In this document: positions 33,661 through 45,653 of the stretch, one piece after another | Layout: every line of letters begins with the position of its first letter | Position numbering within the stretch: the first letter of the stretch is position 1 | Source of the DNA: Heliocybe sulcata | Lineage: Eukaryota > Basidiomycota > Agaricomycetes > Gloeophyllales > Gloeophyllaceae | Reading direction: 5' to 3' | Length of the DNA: 64,000 nt | NCBI GenBank assembly: GCA_004369045.1 | Contig: ML213508.1 | Span: 773,748 to 837,747, forward strand | The notes under the pieces: generated by a model | Seen by the model: the letters and a program-made list of their open reading frames with translations, nothing else | The model's database searches: none | Told to the model about the DNA's origin: nothing | Position numbers and translations under genes: made by a program

Positions 33661-36600
33661 ATGGAGACGTCGAGTGCATCGCAACTTACGAAAGGCATGG
33701 CGGGAGCGGCGAGTGGAGGTACACAGCCGCCAGCTATGCAGCAGGGGAACTCGAGTTCTTCAGGACCGAGCGGATCGTCGTACGCGTTCGTCTCTTCCTT
33801 TTGCTAATAATTGTATTGACGATTAGTGGTGCTGATGGATAGTCAACTGCGGTCGAGGATAACGGTTGTGTGTGCAGAGGTGCGTGCTGAGGTGTTCAGT
33901 GACGCCGTCGCGGCCTGACTGACTGATTCTCGCGTTGCTTCGTATCTCATATCCAGTGCAAGCGTCTCAAGCTCAAATGCGATCGTCGGACACCGTGTGG
34001 CTCATGTACGAAGCGGGATTGCATAGATAAATGCGTATATTCGCCTGCTGCAGCCGAGAAGATGTATGTGCTTCCATGCCTTGATTCTGCTCAAAATCTT
34101 CTCAACTCTTCTCAAATCTGTCCCTCTCGTCTCCTACCAATTTTCTCCGTCCTCCAGTGATGTTCAATCCCTCCACAACCGCCTCCTCGAGACCGAAGCC
34201 AGGCTGGCCCAGATAATATCTGGGCGTATACCAATCCCGCACTCCATCTCCTCCTCATCGTCCCTTCCATCTTATAACGACCGTGCGCTTCTCGCTGTAG
34301 GCAACTCAGGCTCGAGCGTGGTTATTTCATTGGAAGACGTTGCCGGGCTCTGGCTCGAAGAGCTCGACATCACCGCGGAAGGGCTTCACCTCCATCAGGA
34401 GCCCTCTCCACCCTCCCATTCACACTGCGACCCTTCGTCAAGTCAACAACAGCCACGCGTGAAGCTCGAGCCTACGCCTCCTACTCTCCCTTTGGCACCC
34501 ACCTCCGGCACCTCTTCATCCTCCTCCATGTCTGCTGTCTTCCTATCGCTGCCCGCCCCGCAATCCTACTTTCGCTCCTCGTCACCCGATACCGTTCCTT
34601 CGCGCGATACCCCTCCGACAGTGACGCCCGCTATCTTCGCGCACCTCCCTTCTCACCCCCGCATCCGCGACATCCTGCTTGACAAGTGCGAACACCTCCT
34701 CCACCTCCACCCGTCCTTCAACTGGTTCCACTTCAAGCGGCGAGTTCAAGCGTTGTTCGCCATGTCCCTGAGCACGGGGATGGACAAGGCGGCGGCGAGG
34801 GAGATTTTGTTCGGCTCGCCGTCTGCTAAACACACGCAAGAACAGCAGACGAAGGTGTCGACGACGCCGCCGACGCTGAGTTTCTTTGCTGCGGTTGCGG
34901 CTGCATTTGCGCTGGGAGCGCTTGTGTGGAAGGAAGAGGAGTTTGATGGGCTGGATGCGCTGTTGCAGGCGAGAGAAGCGGTGATGGACACGGAGGAAGA
35001 TCCTTCTGGCCGGCGGCGAAAGTCCAAGGCACCTAAGCCGAGTGCGAATGGGAAGGTAGTCCCGCAGGCACCTGACCCGGCCCAGTTGTATGCACTGTCG
35101 AAGCAAGCGCTGGATGTCTTTGAGAACTTCCACACACATGATCTGGATTTCTTGGTAGCAATGGATCTGCAGGTAAGCATCTGTTATTCTTTCGGGGGTT
35201 TCATGATTGATTCACCTACGTATTATAGGTTCTGTTCTTGCTTCACGATGGGGTGCCGAACATTAGCAGTGTTGTTTTCCCGATGGTATTTACCTCCCTA
35301 CAATTATTTACACTGCTGTTTTGACCTACTTCTGCTTTAGGTCGGGAAGATGGTCAACGTTGCTAGGGGAATGGGTCTTGGTATGGATCCTGACGAATTT
35401 CCTAACAAGTACAGTCTATTTGAAGCCGAAACACGACGGCGGATATGGTGGGATGTATTTTATTATGACCTGTAAGTCTACCTTACTCGCAATGAGCGCA
35501 TACACTCACTTGTCCTTTACAGATTCGTGTCGGACTGCATGGGTCATCCTCCTCTTATCGCGGATAACTCGCACACTACAAGGATCCCTGTGTCGGAAGT
35601 CGACGAGGAGAAGTTCGCCCCTGAGTCCATGGAAATCCCGACGCTCAAGGAGGAGGAGCATGTCGGCGACTTCAACGCGAATACCTCGACATATCTCGTT
35701 TTGAAATGCCGGTCAGTGTATTGAATTTTTGGTTATTAGTATGTGTCATGAGATTCCCCCGATCTAGCCTGGCGCAGCTGGTCAAGAGCGTGAAGAAGCG
35801 CTCCTTTCGGGATCCGCTCGCCGATGCGGGTTCGCCGGCGATGGCCCTGGGGCAAGTTGCGGGCTTCGAGGCGGAGGTTACAGCGTGGCTCAAGACGACG
35901 CCTAAAGCGTACCATATGGATATGAGCGCGGAAGCGTGCGATAGGAGTAGCGACGTCTCCTCGCCGTTATCCCCTGGGGCTGTGTCGACGACACTAGCGG
36001 AGTCGCCTTACCTCATTGCTCAGCGCTGCGAGCTGGCGATCATTGCTCAAAGGCTGCTGCTGAAGATGTTTGTTCCCTTCCTGAGGAGTCGGGCGCATGG
36101 CGATGTCAATGCGCGGAGCCCACAATGGCATCAGGCGTCGGTGAGCACGATGAATGCGGCGCATAATATTGTGCAGGCGTGCCGCGCTCTTCACTCTGTC
36201 TGGCGGCAGAACAAGCGTCCTGCGGCATTTGTCTTCTACTCCTTTGGGCGAACTCTGTTCGATGCTGCTGTCTGTCTCGCTCATGCTGTTATCCAGCAAC
36301 CGACGGCTATATGGACTAAGGCGGGCTTGGACGACGTGAAGCAAGCTTTGGAGATTCTCAGGGACCCCAAGGTCGCGACCGGCCGTGGTCCCGTTAATGG
36401 CGGGGTTGAGGGAAGCGTCAGCGAAGCGGTGACTATCGTCGAGAAGATGCTCAAGAAGGCTCAGCAGGCGATGAAGTTTAATTGCGCGGGTAATGACGTT
36501 CATGCCGGGACGAAGAGGAAGCATGAGGAGGTTGATGTTGACCATGCGTTGGCTCCTGGGTTCCACTTGCCGTATATCGGTGCGGGAGTGCAGGTGTCGA

Positions 36601-37715
36601 ATGTGGTTCCGCCGGAGCCTGTCAGGGCTCCGTCCCAGGCGAGACCGTCGTCTTCGAGCTCGTCGAGGAGGCGGAACAGCACTGCGATTCCGCCTGCGGT
36701 TTTGAACAGCAAGTCTTCCACTCCTGATCCTGAAATTGATTCGAGAAAGTCGGGAAAGTCGGGCAAGGTCCGCCATCCTAGTGTCGGTATCCGCATGCGC
36801 ACGGCCAAGGAGGGTCCTCTTCTGAACAAGCCTCGACATGAGCATATCCCGTCCTCGTCGCCCTCGGACCTGGTGATCAGGGAGTACACTCCTCCAGGAT
36901 CGCGCACCACAGGGTTTGACCTGGCATCTATACCTGAGACTGGTTACACCGCCGAGAGGCCGATAGACGTGGAGGCTGTCGACCAGAAAGACTTTGACAT
37001 GCCGTTCGCTGGTGGTGCGGACCCGCTTGGTAAGATGCCGACGAGCGCGCAGGAGTATATGCACGAGCAGAATCCAAGCGAGGGGTATGGTAATGGCATG
37101 CAAGCTGCTCCGGCGTACGAGCAGATGCCGGGCTCGGCGTATGGCAGCTTCGCATCGAGCCCGGAGTATCCGAGCGAGCCGCCTTCGTCGGGGCATAGTG
37201 AGCATCCCCAGCCGTTCTCGACAGTGGCGTCTATGCAGGTGTACCCGCAATCTGCCCCTTCGCCTTTCCCGCCTGGTTCGTCTCATGGTGTACCCCAGCA
37301 CGCCAGCCCTCAGTCATACTCCGCCTCTGGATACAGCTCCCATGTGCCGCAAAACGCGTACCCTCCTCCCTACTCATCTCCTGTTGCGTCTGCGCCTTCC
37401 TACAGTCCAGACCAGCTACACGTTCACCAGATGCAGATAGTAAACAGCGGCATGAATGGACAGGCACAAGACGATATGAGGACGCTGCATGTGCCATCGG
37501 CCCAGTTGTACAGCGTGCAACATACCAAGCCTGTGGTGAATGGCGCTGTGCAATATCTAAGCGGACACGGTGCTGGCCACATGGGCCATCCTCAGCAACA
37601 ACCGCAACGACAGCCGATGACGGCGCAGGGCTGGCCTCCGATCAGCACGACGGCTGCGCCTCGGGAGTACTGGGAACAGAGCGAATACGACACGAAGTTC
37701 CAGAACTACTCGTGA
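33661..37715 (+). CDS. Zn2Cys6 transcription factor with fungal-specific regulatory domain
   Basis: A nuclear DNA-binding regulator. Exons 33661-33779, 33843-33879 and 33957-34063 assemble the binuclear zinc cluster CAECKRLKLKCDRRTPCGSC followed by TKRDCIDKC, with six Cys at the normal spacing. Exon 4 starts at 34158 with a leucine-rich linker (LHNRLLETEARLAQI), a common dimerisation element. The fungal_trans regulatory domain follows (VGKMVNVARGMGLGMDP and EAETRRRIWWDVFYYD, about 35340-35480), split by several short introns. The last exon (about 35766-37715) encodes a long Ser/Pro/Gln/Tyr-rich tail with PPYSSP and QQQPQRQP, probably an activation region. The stop is at 37713-37715. No known ortholog name is offered; targets cannot be told from sequence. 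Confidence 0.92.
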
Positions 37716-38248
37716 TCATGTCGGCTGCACTCCTTGTCTTGCTTCTCCGCAAACAAAATCCTGATGACCCTCACGACTCTCGTTCCGATATGCGTGACGT
37801 GTCCTCACTATGCTAATCACTACTCTCAATCATGCCTCCCCTTATAATCCAATCCTGTCATTTCTGGTGCGGAAATGTCTTATTTACTCACGTCCCTCTC
37901 AAGAAGGGCTGCTTGGATTCCCGTCTGCAGACTGTCGTTTTTGTTTCGTTGCAGTATTTATCTATCTTATTCAAACCCCTATAGGAATGGGATTGTATTA
38001 TATCCTTGTGTTGCGTATTTCACCATAGATACCCCTGGTGTAACAGTATTTATCTTCGTAGTTAGAATTTTGCTTATTCGATTCCTTCAGGAGGAGGAGA
38101 GGAGGACATTCATTCCGATGGCTACATTCCACGCGTCACGCGAGAGATTCAAGAGAGGGTCAATGAACGTCCGGCGACCCATTGGCTCCATCGAAATGAC
38201 ATGAGATGTGCATAGTAAATAAAGGCTGCCTAGACTAGAGCATGTTCC

Positions 38249-39435
38249 TCACACTCGCGCTAACCACTCCAGTACTTCAGTCGCTTCCTTATCACTCTTG
38301 TCGCGGCCGGCATACACGGTCTTCAACCGCTCAGTAGCGAGCTCATCGAACAGTTGAACATGTTCTGGGACCGCCGTTTGAGAAGGGGAGGTGATACGCT
38401 CCCGCTGAAGCCGGCATGCACACTAGCCATTCCGCGTCAGCGAGGCCATATCGACTGCGTGTATGCGTGTGGTATACCTGTTTAATCCCGAACCATGCGC
38501 GTATGGTGAAGCCAGATGGCACTTGTTCGGCCGGTGCATCCTCGTCTGCGTCGGCCATATCGATGACGTTTAAGAAGGACTTCATGGCGAGAGGAATGTC
38601 CCCAGCGGTATAGGCTGTTTCAGCGAAACGGAGGACGTGGAAGGGGTTTTGTGGGGCGAGAAGGAGGACATGGGAGAGGGACTGGAGGGAGGATATGTAC
38701 CTGATAGTTAGTGACAGAGAAGGTTAGAGAAGGAGCGGAAGTGTTTGAAGGCTGTGGGTGCTCACTGGTGAACAGAACAGTACATGTCGACGAGCTCTAA
38801 CCAGCCTTCCACATCGGTGTAGAAGGTATCCAGGAGCTCGATGAGTTCAGCGACTGCTTCGTCGATGCGGCCTATTCGTCTTAGGACAGAGATCTTCCGC
38901 TTCCATAGCGCCTACGTGTAGCCTGCTTTAATCCATGTCGAGTGCTGTCGGATGCGGAGTCTGCTCACCACATTGACCGGGTCCGCTTGCAGGAGCTTGC
39001 CGTAATACAGCAGTACTGCCGCAGGCGACTCTGTGACTTCTTTGCGGATACCGTGCAAGCAGTCCAGGCGGGGAGATCCAGGGAACTTGTCCGTCAAAAG
39101 CTGCAGACAGCGCTACCTTGGGGTGACGGGTCGCACCTCATCTCCATCACGACCGCAGACTTCAAATGCTCATGCACTCACGTCTGCTATATCCAGCCTC
39201 CCGACGTCGATGGCGGCCAGTGCCAGTTGCTCGAGGAAAGACCAGCCTGCACTCTCCTGAATTCTGAGCTGACAGTGAGGTGCTGTGAGACCGTACTTTC
39301 ATCTCCTAGTTTCTTCAAGCCGTTGCCTTTGAGTACGACGAGTCCTTTATCGAAAGTCTCCTGAGATGCGCGTGTATTACGAGCACGGAAGGTGGATAGC
39401 TTTTGGAGAGCAGAGGGTAAATCCATTCCGACCAT
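38249..39435 (-). CDS. EMC2: ER membrane protein complex subunit 2 (TPR protein)
   Basis: EMC2 is the cytosolic TPR scaffold of the EMC insertase, which places tail-anchored and multipass proteins into the ER membrane. Recognisable segments in order: LEQLALAAIDVGRLDIAD, LTDKFPGSPRLDCLHGIRK, ESPAAVLLYYGKLLQADP, WKRKISVLRRIGRIDEAVAE, LLDTFYTDVEGWLELVDMY, SLSHVLLLAPQNPFHVLRF, then FAETAYTAGDIPLAM and a C-terminal VLEWLARV. These are the tandem TPR helices and the DTF-D-E-W-EL signature of the family. The stop TGA is at 38249-38251. At least six introns interrupt it. The first donor (GTACGG or GTCTCA near 39297) is ambiguous. The start at 39435 (MVGMD) could equally be the next Met. Confidence 0.9.
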
Positions 39436-39824
39436 GCAAGACGCGACAGTGACGGTTCGGTAAACGCCGGCCTGGCTTCTTCTGACCCATCATCACTGAT
39501 GCGTCGTGCTTCGAATGCAAGAAAATCTAAGCAAGTTGGACTGGAGTCCTTGATCGCTGTTCCTGCAAGGCTCGAGACAAGTTGGTGACGAGACCATACG
39601 GGTGGTAGTGGGATAGAGGGACTGGTCTCAAGAGATGGGTTGCACACAGCTGAATCGTCTTCCTGTCTGAAACATTATGTGTTCATAAACTAGCATATGG
39701 TAGAGGCGCTTAAGGATCGATACTGTGGGGTACTGCTAGACATAAGTTAGCAGTAAATAGCTTCCAGGCAAGTATGTGGCCACCTGAGACTTGAACGTGA
39801 ACTGCGGGAACCGGTGATATGCAA

Positions 39825-39832
39825 TATTTATA
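39825..39832 (+). promoter_or_regulatory. TATA-like box of family X copy A
   Basis: TATTTATA lies 35 bases before the ATG of copy A. Copy C has CTATAAAT about 46 bases before its ATG (about 47206), so a close TATA element seems a shared feature of these genes. Confidence 0.4.
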
Positions 39833-39866
39833 GGAGGTGCGACTCCTTTTCTCCTTCTCTTTCTCT

Positions 39867-40685
39867 ATGTGCTCGTCGGCCCCTACAAAACCGTCGGCCG
39901 CTACAAAACCCTTCCTCGAGTTTCTCGATGAATGCTTCGACTTAGCTCGGTATGCTCGCTCTTGTTTCCGATGTAGTGGCCTTTAACAAAAATAAACAGG
40001 GCCGACGTGAAGCGCTTCCCAGACATATTAGAACCGTACGAACGCCCACATGCACAAAAATTCTACCCAGACGGCCGCAGAAAGCCAATATATTGCCTCG
40101 GATGGCTCCTTCCCCAGTTTGACCTGAATTCGTACGTAGCCCCTTATCCCGGTCAAGAAATGACCAAGTGGTACCCCGCCCCGGAGATACAACGAAAGTG
40201 GCGTGAGCTTGGTGCGGAGGAGAAGTTCCCGTAAGCTCGACTTTCCGACTTCTCCAGGGCCTCTCTACTTACCATGCTCGCATGATCGCCAAGTCACTTT
40301 AGGGCTCCCGCCTTGTTCAATGTGCAGGATTACGCCCTGTTTGCACTTGTATACAATGAGCCCAAGTACCTTGCTCATCTGTGTGACTCCAACTCCGAGT
40401 GGGACCCGTCCCTGGTACGCGAGGTCGTGCAGGTCGGTGCAGCCTCCATGGGTCTTCCAGAAGAGATGGTAGATCGGGTCAAATGGTGGAATCTCTCCGC
40501 GCTAGCGATCGAGCGCGCTGTGAGTATGCCTCGCGTTACGAGAGCTTCTATTGATATTTTCCTCCGTTCTCCAGACTCTAACCTCTAAGCTCTTACAATA
40601 TGCCGACGAAGCGTGGGAGGCCATGCCGATGAGGACGACCGATGACGAGGAAGAGCTGGAGTCTGGTTCAAATGTGTCGCACTAG
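39867..40685 (+). CDS. Family X, copy A: unknown four-exon protein (213 aa)
   Basis: I do not recognise this family. Exons 39867-39949, 40000-40230, 40303-40519 and 40575-40685 all join in phase. The protein starts MCSSAPTKPSAATKPFLEFL, unlike copies B and C, which start MPPANRK. Conserved blocks are FLDECFDLARAD, PDGRRKPIYCLGWLLPQFDL, KFPAPALFNVQDYALFALVY and GAASMGLPEEMVDRVKWWNL. The acidic tail is DDEEELESGSNVSH. No signal peptide or membrane helix is visible, so it is probably intracellular. The sequence after the stop matches that after fragment D at 43.85 kb for about 600 bases. The TATA-like box is very close to the ATG. Intact frame and splice sites in three copies argue that it is functional. 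Confidence 0.75.
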
Positions 40686-41631
40686 AGTTTCAGGCTCGAA
40701 GCGTGGGTTATTTTCACCCGTCACCGTCGTTTGAAGGCTCTGTTCGGGCTCCTTTCGCAGAGCAGATATATGCAATGCAATGTACAGTCGAACACCGCGG
40801 TTTGTGCAATATGATGCATTGTGTTCCGTTGTGCTATGCTGAAGTCTGACCGGTTTACACAGTTCTATGCTGAGACCTTCCTCCCCTAGGAACCCGTTCT
40901 TCGGTGCTGATCGCGGCTGCATAGGATTCCCTGTCATACTCACTGACCCAAGCACCGTTGCTATTGAAAGGAAGAAGCTGGAAAGAAGTCCGAGTGGTGA
41001 GGATATTCGATCGAAGACCTCTGGATCTACGAGCATCGGGCGCACATGTTAGATCACGGGTGCTAGTTCTACTAGGTGGGTTGGGTATGCGAGCTTCGGT
41101 CCGCTTGAACGGTGCATGCAGCGATCGGCCTGTTTTGCACTTGTTGGACGGTAATGGTTGGCAAACTATTCTGGCCTCTTGTTCAAAGCTGAGCCCGCAG
41201 TCTCTTGCCTTTCGCAAACACCTGGATAACCCGAATGCCATTACGGCTATATATCCGCTCCAGTGCTAAAATGTAGCAGTTCGTTGTGAGTGTAGCCGTG
41301 AAAGTATGGAGCGGCATGAAGACTAAGCTTTAGCAACTGATTGATTCCAAAGCCCGGCTACATATCAGACCTTATTTATAGCCTTGATGAAAGATTGACA
41401 CCGCAATCTTAGCAAATAAACTCCATGTAATCCTTTATGAATAAAACCTTACAAAGTTTCCTGCAAGTAGAGGAAGTATTGCACAGAGGAAAGACACGCC
41501 GGAGGACACTAACGATAACAGTCGCGTGTGCGTGATGTCACAGCAGTACAATTGTGGCGCGACTCGGAGAGCGCGTACACTCGGATGTCCCGGAATTTCG
41601 AACTTCGAGATTTCCTGTCCACAACCGTCTC

Positions 41632-42444
41632 ATGCCACCTGCTAACAGGAAAACACCCTCATCCACGGGTCCGTGCCCTAAGCCCTTCGTCGAGCTTCTC
41701 GGTGAATGCTTCGAGTTAGCTCGGTATGCTCGCTCCTGCTCCCGATGTAGTGGCCTTTAACAAAAATAAACAGGGCCGACGCGAAGCGCTTCCCAGACAT
41801 ATTAGAACCGTATGAACGCCCCCATGCGCACGAATTCTACCCAGACGGCCGCAGAAAGCCAATGTATTGTCTCGGATGGCTCCTTCCCCTGTTTGACCTG
41901 GATTCCTACGTAGCCCCTTATCCCGGTCAAGAAATGTCCGAGTGGTTCCCCACCCCCGAGATACAACGAAAGTGGCGTGAGCTTGGTGCGGAGGAGAAGT
42001 TCCCGTAAGTTCGACTTTCTGACTTCTCTAGGACCTCTTACTTACCATGCTCTCCAAGTCACTTTAGGGCTCCCGCTATGTTCGAACTGGACGACTACGC
42101 CCTGTTCGCACTTGTCTACAATGAACCCAAGTACCTTGCGCATTTGTGCGGCGCCAACTCCGAGTGGGACCGGTCCCTGGTATGCGAGGTCGTGCGGGTC
42201 GGTGCAGCCTCCATGGGTCTGCGAGAAGAGATGGTAGATCGGGTCAAATGGTGGAATTTCACTTCGTTGTTGACTCCGCGTGCTGTGAGTATGATTTGTT
42301 TGTTGAGAGCTTCTATTGATATTTTCCTCCGTTTTCCAGACTCTAACCTCTAAGCTCGTGCAATACGCAGATGAAGCGTGGGATACGATGTCCGGTGGCG
42401 AGAGCGACGGAGAGCTGGAGTCCGGTCCAAATGCGTTGGACTAG
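41632..42444 (+). CDS. Family X, copy B (214 aa)
   Basis: Exons 41632-41723, 41774-42004, 42068-42284 and 42340-42444 match copies A and C in position and phase. The internal exons are the same lengths in all copies (231 and 217 bases). The protein starts MPPANRKTPSSTGPCPKPF and differs from C mainly in exon 3 (APAMFELDDYALFALVYNEP, and SLLTPRA in place of SLAIERA) and in its end (ESGPNALD). Downstream, on the opposite strand, lies a decayed six-cysteine secreted protein gene, as with copy C. Differences between copies are mostly substitutions that leave the frame open. Confidence 0.75.
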
Positions 42445-42912
42445 AATTCTGGGTTCGACTTGGGTTATTACCACCCGTTAACCTCAGCCGAAGGTCTTGT
42501 TCGGGTCCCTTTCGCAGAGCAATGTGTATGTAATGCGGTCGAATACCGCGGTTTGCGAAATGTGATGTGTTGCGTTCTTTTGTGCCACGTAAGAGCACTG
42601 TGGTAAGTCTGGCTTTCTTCGTAACTCATCAGGGCTGTATCTTCCTACCGTACTGACCTGTGGACGTGCCATTGATTTTATACAGGGAAGAATCTGGAAG
42701 GAAGTCTGGATAGCGGTACTGATCCAGTCGAGCCTCCGCGCGCATACTGGTTCACGGACACTGGTTCCGCAGTTGGGTGTGGATAGCAGTGAGTCGATCC
42801 GTCAGGAGCATGACGTTCGGTTGATATACCTACTCATACGTGGAAAAGGTGGGCACATCCGTTTCCCTGTTCGAGATCATTCAGCCCTTGGCATTTGGGC
42901 TATGTTTCGCAC

Positions 42913-43147
42913 CCAATACCAGCAGACCTGCGACAGGAGGGGCCCGCCGTTAGGATTCAAGTTGTACCTGATAGTGTGCAGGTGAGTAACTAACATACAG
43001 AGGAAACGCGTGCGAGTAGAACTGCGGTGCTCCTAGCCCTCCACTGACACCTTCGAGGTTTGCATTGGTCGGACAGATCGTGCACTGCTGGGCGGCCGCG
43101 AGGGTGCCAATAGAGGCTACGCCGACCGTGATGAAGAGGCTATCCAT
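42913..43147 (-). pseudogene. Decayed six-cysteine secreted protein, copy 2, with a replaced leader
   Basis: Exon 1 reads CTICPTNANLEGVSGGLGAPQFYS. A stretch before GGLG is missing and the Cys expected after F is Tyr (FYS where the intact copy has FCS). Exon 2 (YNLNPNGGPLLSQVCWYW after the splice) is recognisable; the third exon is not found. About 226 bases present at the matching place of copy 3 (48765-48990) are absent. The 5' end therefore now reads MDSLFITVGVASIGTLAAAQ, joined to upstream DNA, instead of the normal MKAFVFIIVALAVGTLAAAQ. It remains hydrophobic, so a leader-like peptide was recreated by chance. Confidence 0.7.
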
Positions 43148-43907
43148 TATCCGTCCCAACAGGACTGAGGTAGGTACTGGAGTGTGCCTAATATTCAAGG
43201 CGCCTGACGGCGTGCGTGAGGCCAGCGCCGGTCATAACACCTCGCAGAGTGACACAGATCTCAGCTACAAGACGCGTAACTGGACGGATATATGTCATCC
43301 CGAACTGTCTGGATGGTTCTCTGAAGTTGTTGCACACATCAAGCCCGGCAACGGTATGTACCTAGTTACGCGTTTATTTTCCCGTACCATCCGTCTGACC
43401 CATCGGACCCTGAGGAGTAGCCGTGGATATCAGGAGCTGCAGCCTGCAGAGTGCCCCGCCAGCCTGATGGACACGCATACTCTCCGCGATAGCGGTGGCG
43501 TATGTGGATTATCCTAGTGCGCTCCTGGAGTTACTGATGTAAAAATGCGAGCTCCATTTCGCTAGCTCACAAAGCTTTTGACTTCAGAGGGATAGGACAT
43601 TGATCATTGGTACGCGAGGTCGTGCAGCCTCCATGGGTCTGCGAGAGGAGATGGTAGACCGGGTAAAATGGTGGGAATTCCTCTTCGCTATCGATGGAGC
43701 GCGCTGTGTGTATGCCTCGCGTGCCGAGAGCTTCTATTGATATTTCCTCCGTTCTCCAGACTCTTACCTCTAAGCTTGTGAAATATGCCGACCAAGGCTG
43801 GGCGACGGCGTCCGATGACGAGCAAGAACTGGAGTCCGGTTCGGACTAGAGCTTTTGGCTCGAAGCTTGGGTTATTTCCACCCATCACCCTCGGCTGAAG
43901 GCTCTGT
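43109..43907. repeat. 799-base duplicated block, copy 1
   Basis: This block recurs at 48990-49788 with the same length and, by eye, only two substitutions (43202 G against A, and GGGTTA against GGATTA near 43871). It covers the upstream region of the secreted protein gene, a + strand frame discussed below and fragment D of family X. On the + strand it carries donor-like GAG|GTAGGT (43169) and AACG|GTATGT (43355) sites. It has possible exons APDGVREASAGHNTS... and SSRGYQELQPAECPASL ending GGVCGLS at a TAG (43514-43516), which may be a further decayed small gene. Confidence 0.9.
43609..43849 (+). pseudogene. Family X, 3' fragment D
   Basis: The segment matches the second half of family X exon 3 (REVV region missing a few bases, then ASMGLREEMVDRVKWWEF), the intron and exon 4 (TLTSKLVKYADQGWATASDDEQELESGSD, stop TAG 43847-43849). 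Exons 1 and 2 are absent, and there are small losses in exon 3. It cannot encode the full protein. The sequence downstream matches the region after copy A. Confidence 0.85.
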
Positions 43908-44419
43908 TTGAGCTCCTTTCGCAGAGGAGATATATGCAATGCAGTGTACAGTCGAATGGCGCGGTTCTTGCAATATGATGCATTGTATTCCGTTGTGCTG
44001 TGCTGAAGTCTGACCTGTTTACACCGTTTTATGCAGAGACCTTCCTTCCCTCGGAACCCGTCCTTCGGTGCTGATCATGGCTGCATAGGATTTCCTGCCA
44101 TACTCACTGAACCAAGCTGGAAAGAAGTCCGAGTGGTGAGGATATTCGATCGAAGACCTCTAGATCTACGAGCATCGGATGCCCATATTGGATCACGGAT
44201 GCTGGTTCTACTAGGTGGGTTGGGTACGCGAGCTTTGGTCTGCCCGAACGCCGGTGCAGAGCCTGTTTTGCACTTGTTGCTGGACGGTAATGGTTGGCGA
44301 ACTATTCTGGCCTCTTGTTCACTCTTCCTGCGTTCATGGAATTCATCCGGTGACCATAACCCAAATCCCATTACGGCTAATCTCCGCTCCAGTGCTCAGT
44401 AGCTGTCCGTTGTGAGTAG

Positions 44420-45540
44420 TCGTGGATAGTGTATGGAGCGGCACGAAGAATGATATCGGTCTTGATGCGAAGTTATTGAAGTTGGTGAGCGAATCCAGTC
44501 CCATGATTTCCAAGTGACTTGGAAGTTCTGAACTGCCAATGGATAACAGATGATCGAGCAGAGCCATTGAACAAGAAACGCAGCAGGCAGCTCAACAGAT
44601 AATCGGGCACTCTTCGCCGGCACTGAATCTTCAGCGCACACCATATCTGTGAGACTATTTTCTCTAATCGGACTCCTGCGATGCATCATCTTAACCTTAC
44701 CGAGACACTGTACAGGTCAGGGCCCTTGGACACCGTCAGCATGTCCAGCACAAGCCGAGACAGAAGCTTATGAACTTCGAGCAAGCACCTGGTCATGCGG
44801 CGTCGTTGAATGATCTGATGAATCCCACTGCTCTTACTACAATGATGCAGTTATTCGTGGGTCTCTTGAGGTGGAAATCCTTGCTCATGGATGTCGCGTG
44901 CGTGGTGGGTATCTGTCTCCCGTGTCCTTCGTAATGCAACATCCTGATTTACGTCTATGGGAATGCAAGGCAGTGGCGGACGATATTATCCCTCTGCAGT
45001 TTCCCGTACTAGGTATGGCACGTCCTCTGACCGGGCAGATGCAGGTCAGTCTATTGATACTAGTGCGAGATGATATCAGCAGCGACGAGAGATTTTCCCG
45101 GGAAGCGATGCTTGCGAATCACGTCTGGAGAGATGGCTTGGTGGTGATCTTCCGGAAGCATCCAATCTCAAGGCCGAATGTTGAGCTTAGGACGTGGGTA
45201 CGTGTTGGCATACATCTCTTATTGCTCGAACTGCATCTTACAGAGAGTCACAGACCGAAGGTGTGCTTAGGACGAACCTTCGGTGAGGGGCACTTCGCGA
45301 AGATGGTCGTTAAAGCTGTTAACCTTCGGCAGCCTGCAGGATTCAAGCTACTTCAGATACGCTGTGATCGAAACTCGTCTCTATGGTTGTTACGCCTGCG
45401 ATACGTCGGTTCTCTTTGGAAGATGGCCGCGTAGTTCTCCACTTCCACCACCGCGGGGGAAACACACTCAATCACAAGATACGCAGAAGTCAGGAAGAAG
45501 GTGTGCAGTTATTATTGCGCGTGATCAAGGGATCTTTAGG
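44420..45540 (+). pseudogene. Truncated, decayed cytochrome P450 copy
   Basis: This is a broken relative of the intact P450 at 59930-62159. Matching stretches occur in order: GTGTATGGAGCGGCACGAAG (as at about 61009), the I-helix exon (TCTTCGCCGGCACTGAATC), and GTGGCGGACGATATTATCCC (61573). Then come the PER-region remains, and GGTGTGCTTAGGACGAACCTTCGG (the haem-binding exon, 61870). Last is the segment encoding a GGNTLNHKIRRSQEEGVQL-like end. The first half of the gene is absent and the remaining exons carry frame breaks and deletions. It follows the repeat downstream of fragment D. A smaller scrap of the same start is present at about 41300. Confidence 0.88.
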
Positions 45541-45653
45541 AAGCTACTTAGTAATACAACATTACAATTTACTGAACCATGTAATACCGGAACAGAGGGC
45601 AAGAAAGAAGCTTCTTATGATATGAGAGCTGCCAAGTTTAAGCTACAGCGGCT

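Noticed and set aside
35994-37301. 435-codon Arg-rich minus strand frame
   Set aside because: Shadow of the transcription factor's last exon; its Arg richness comes from reading a Ser/Pro-rich frame backwards.
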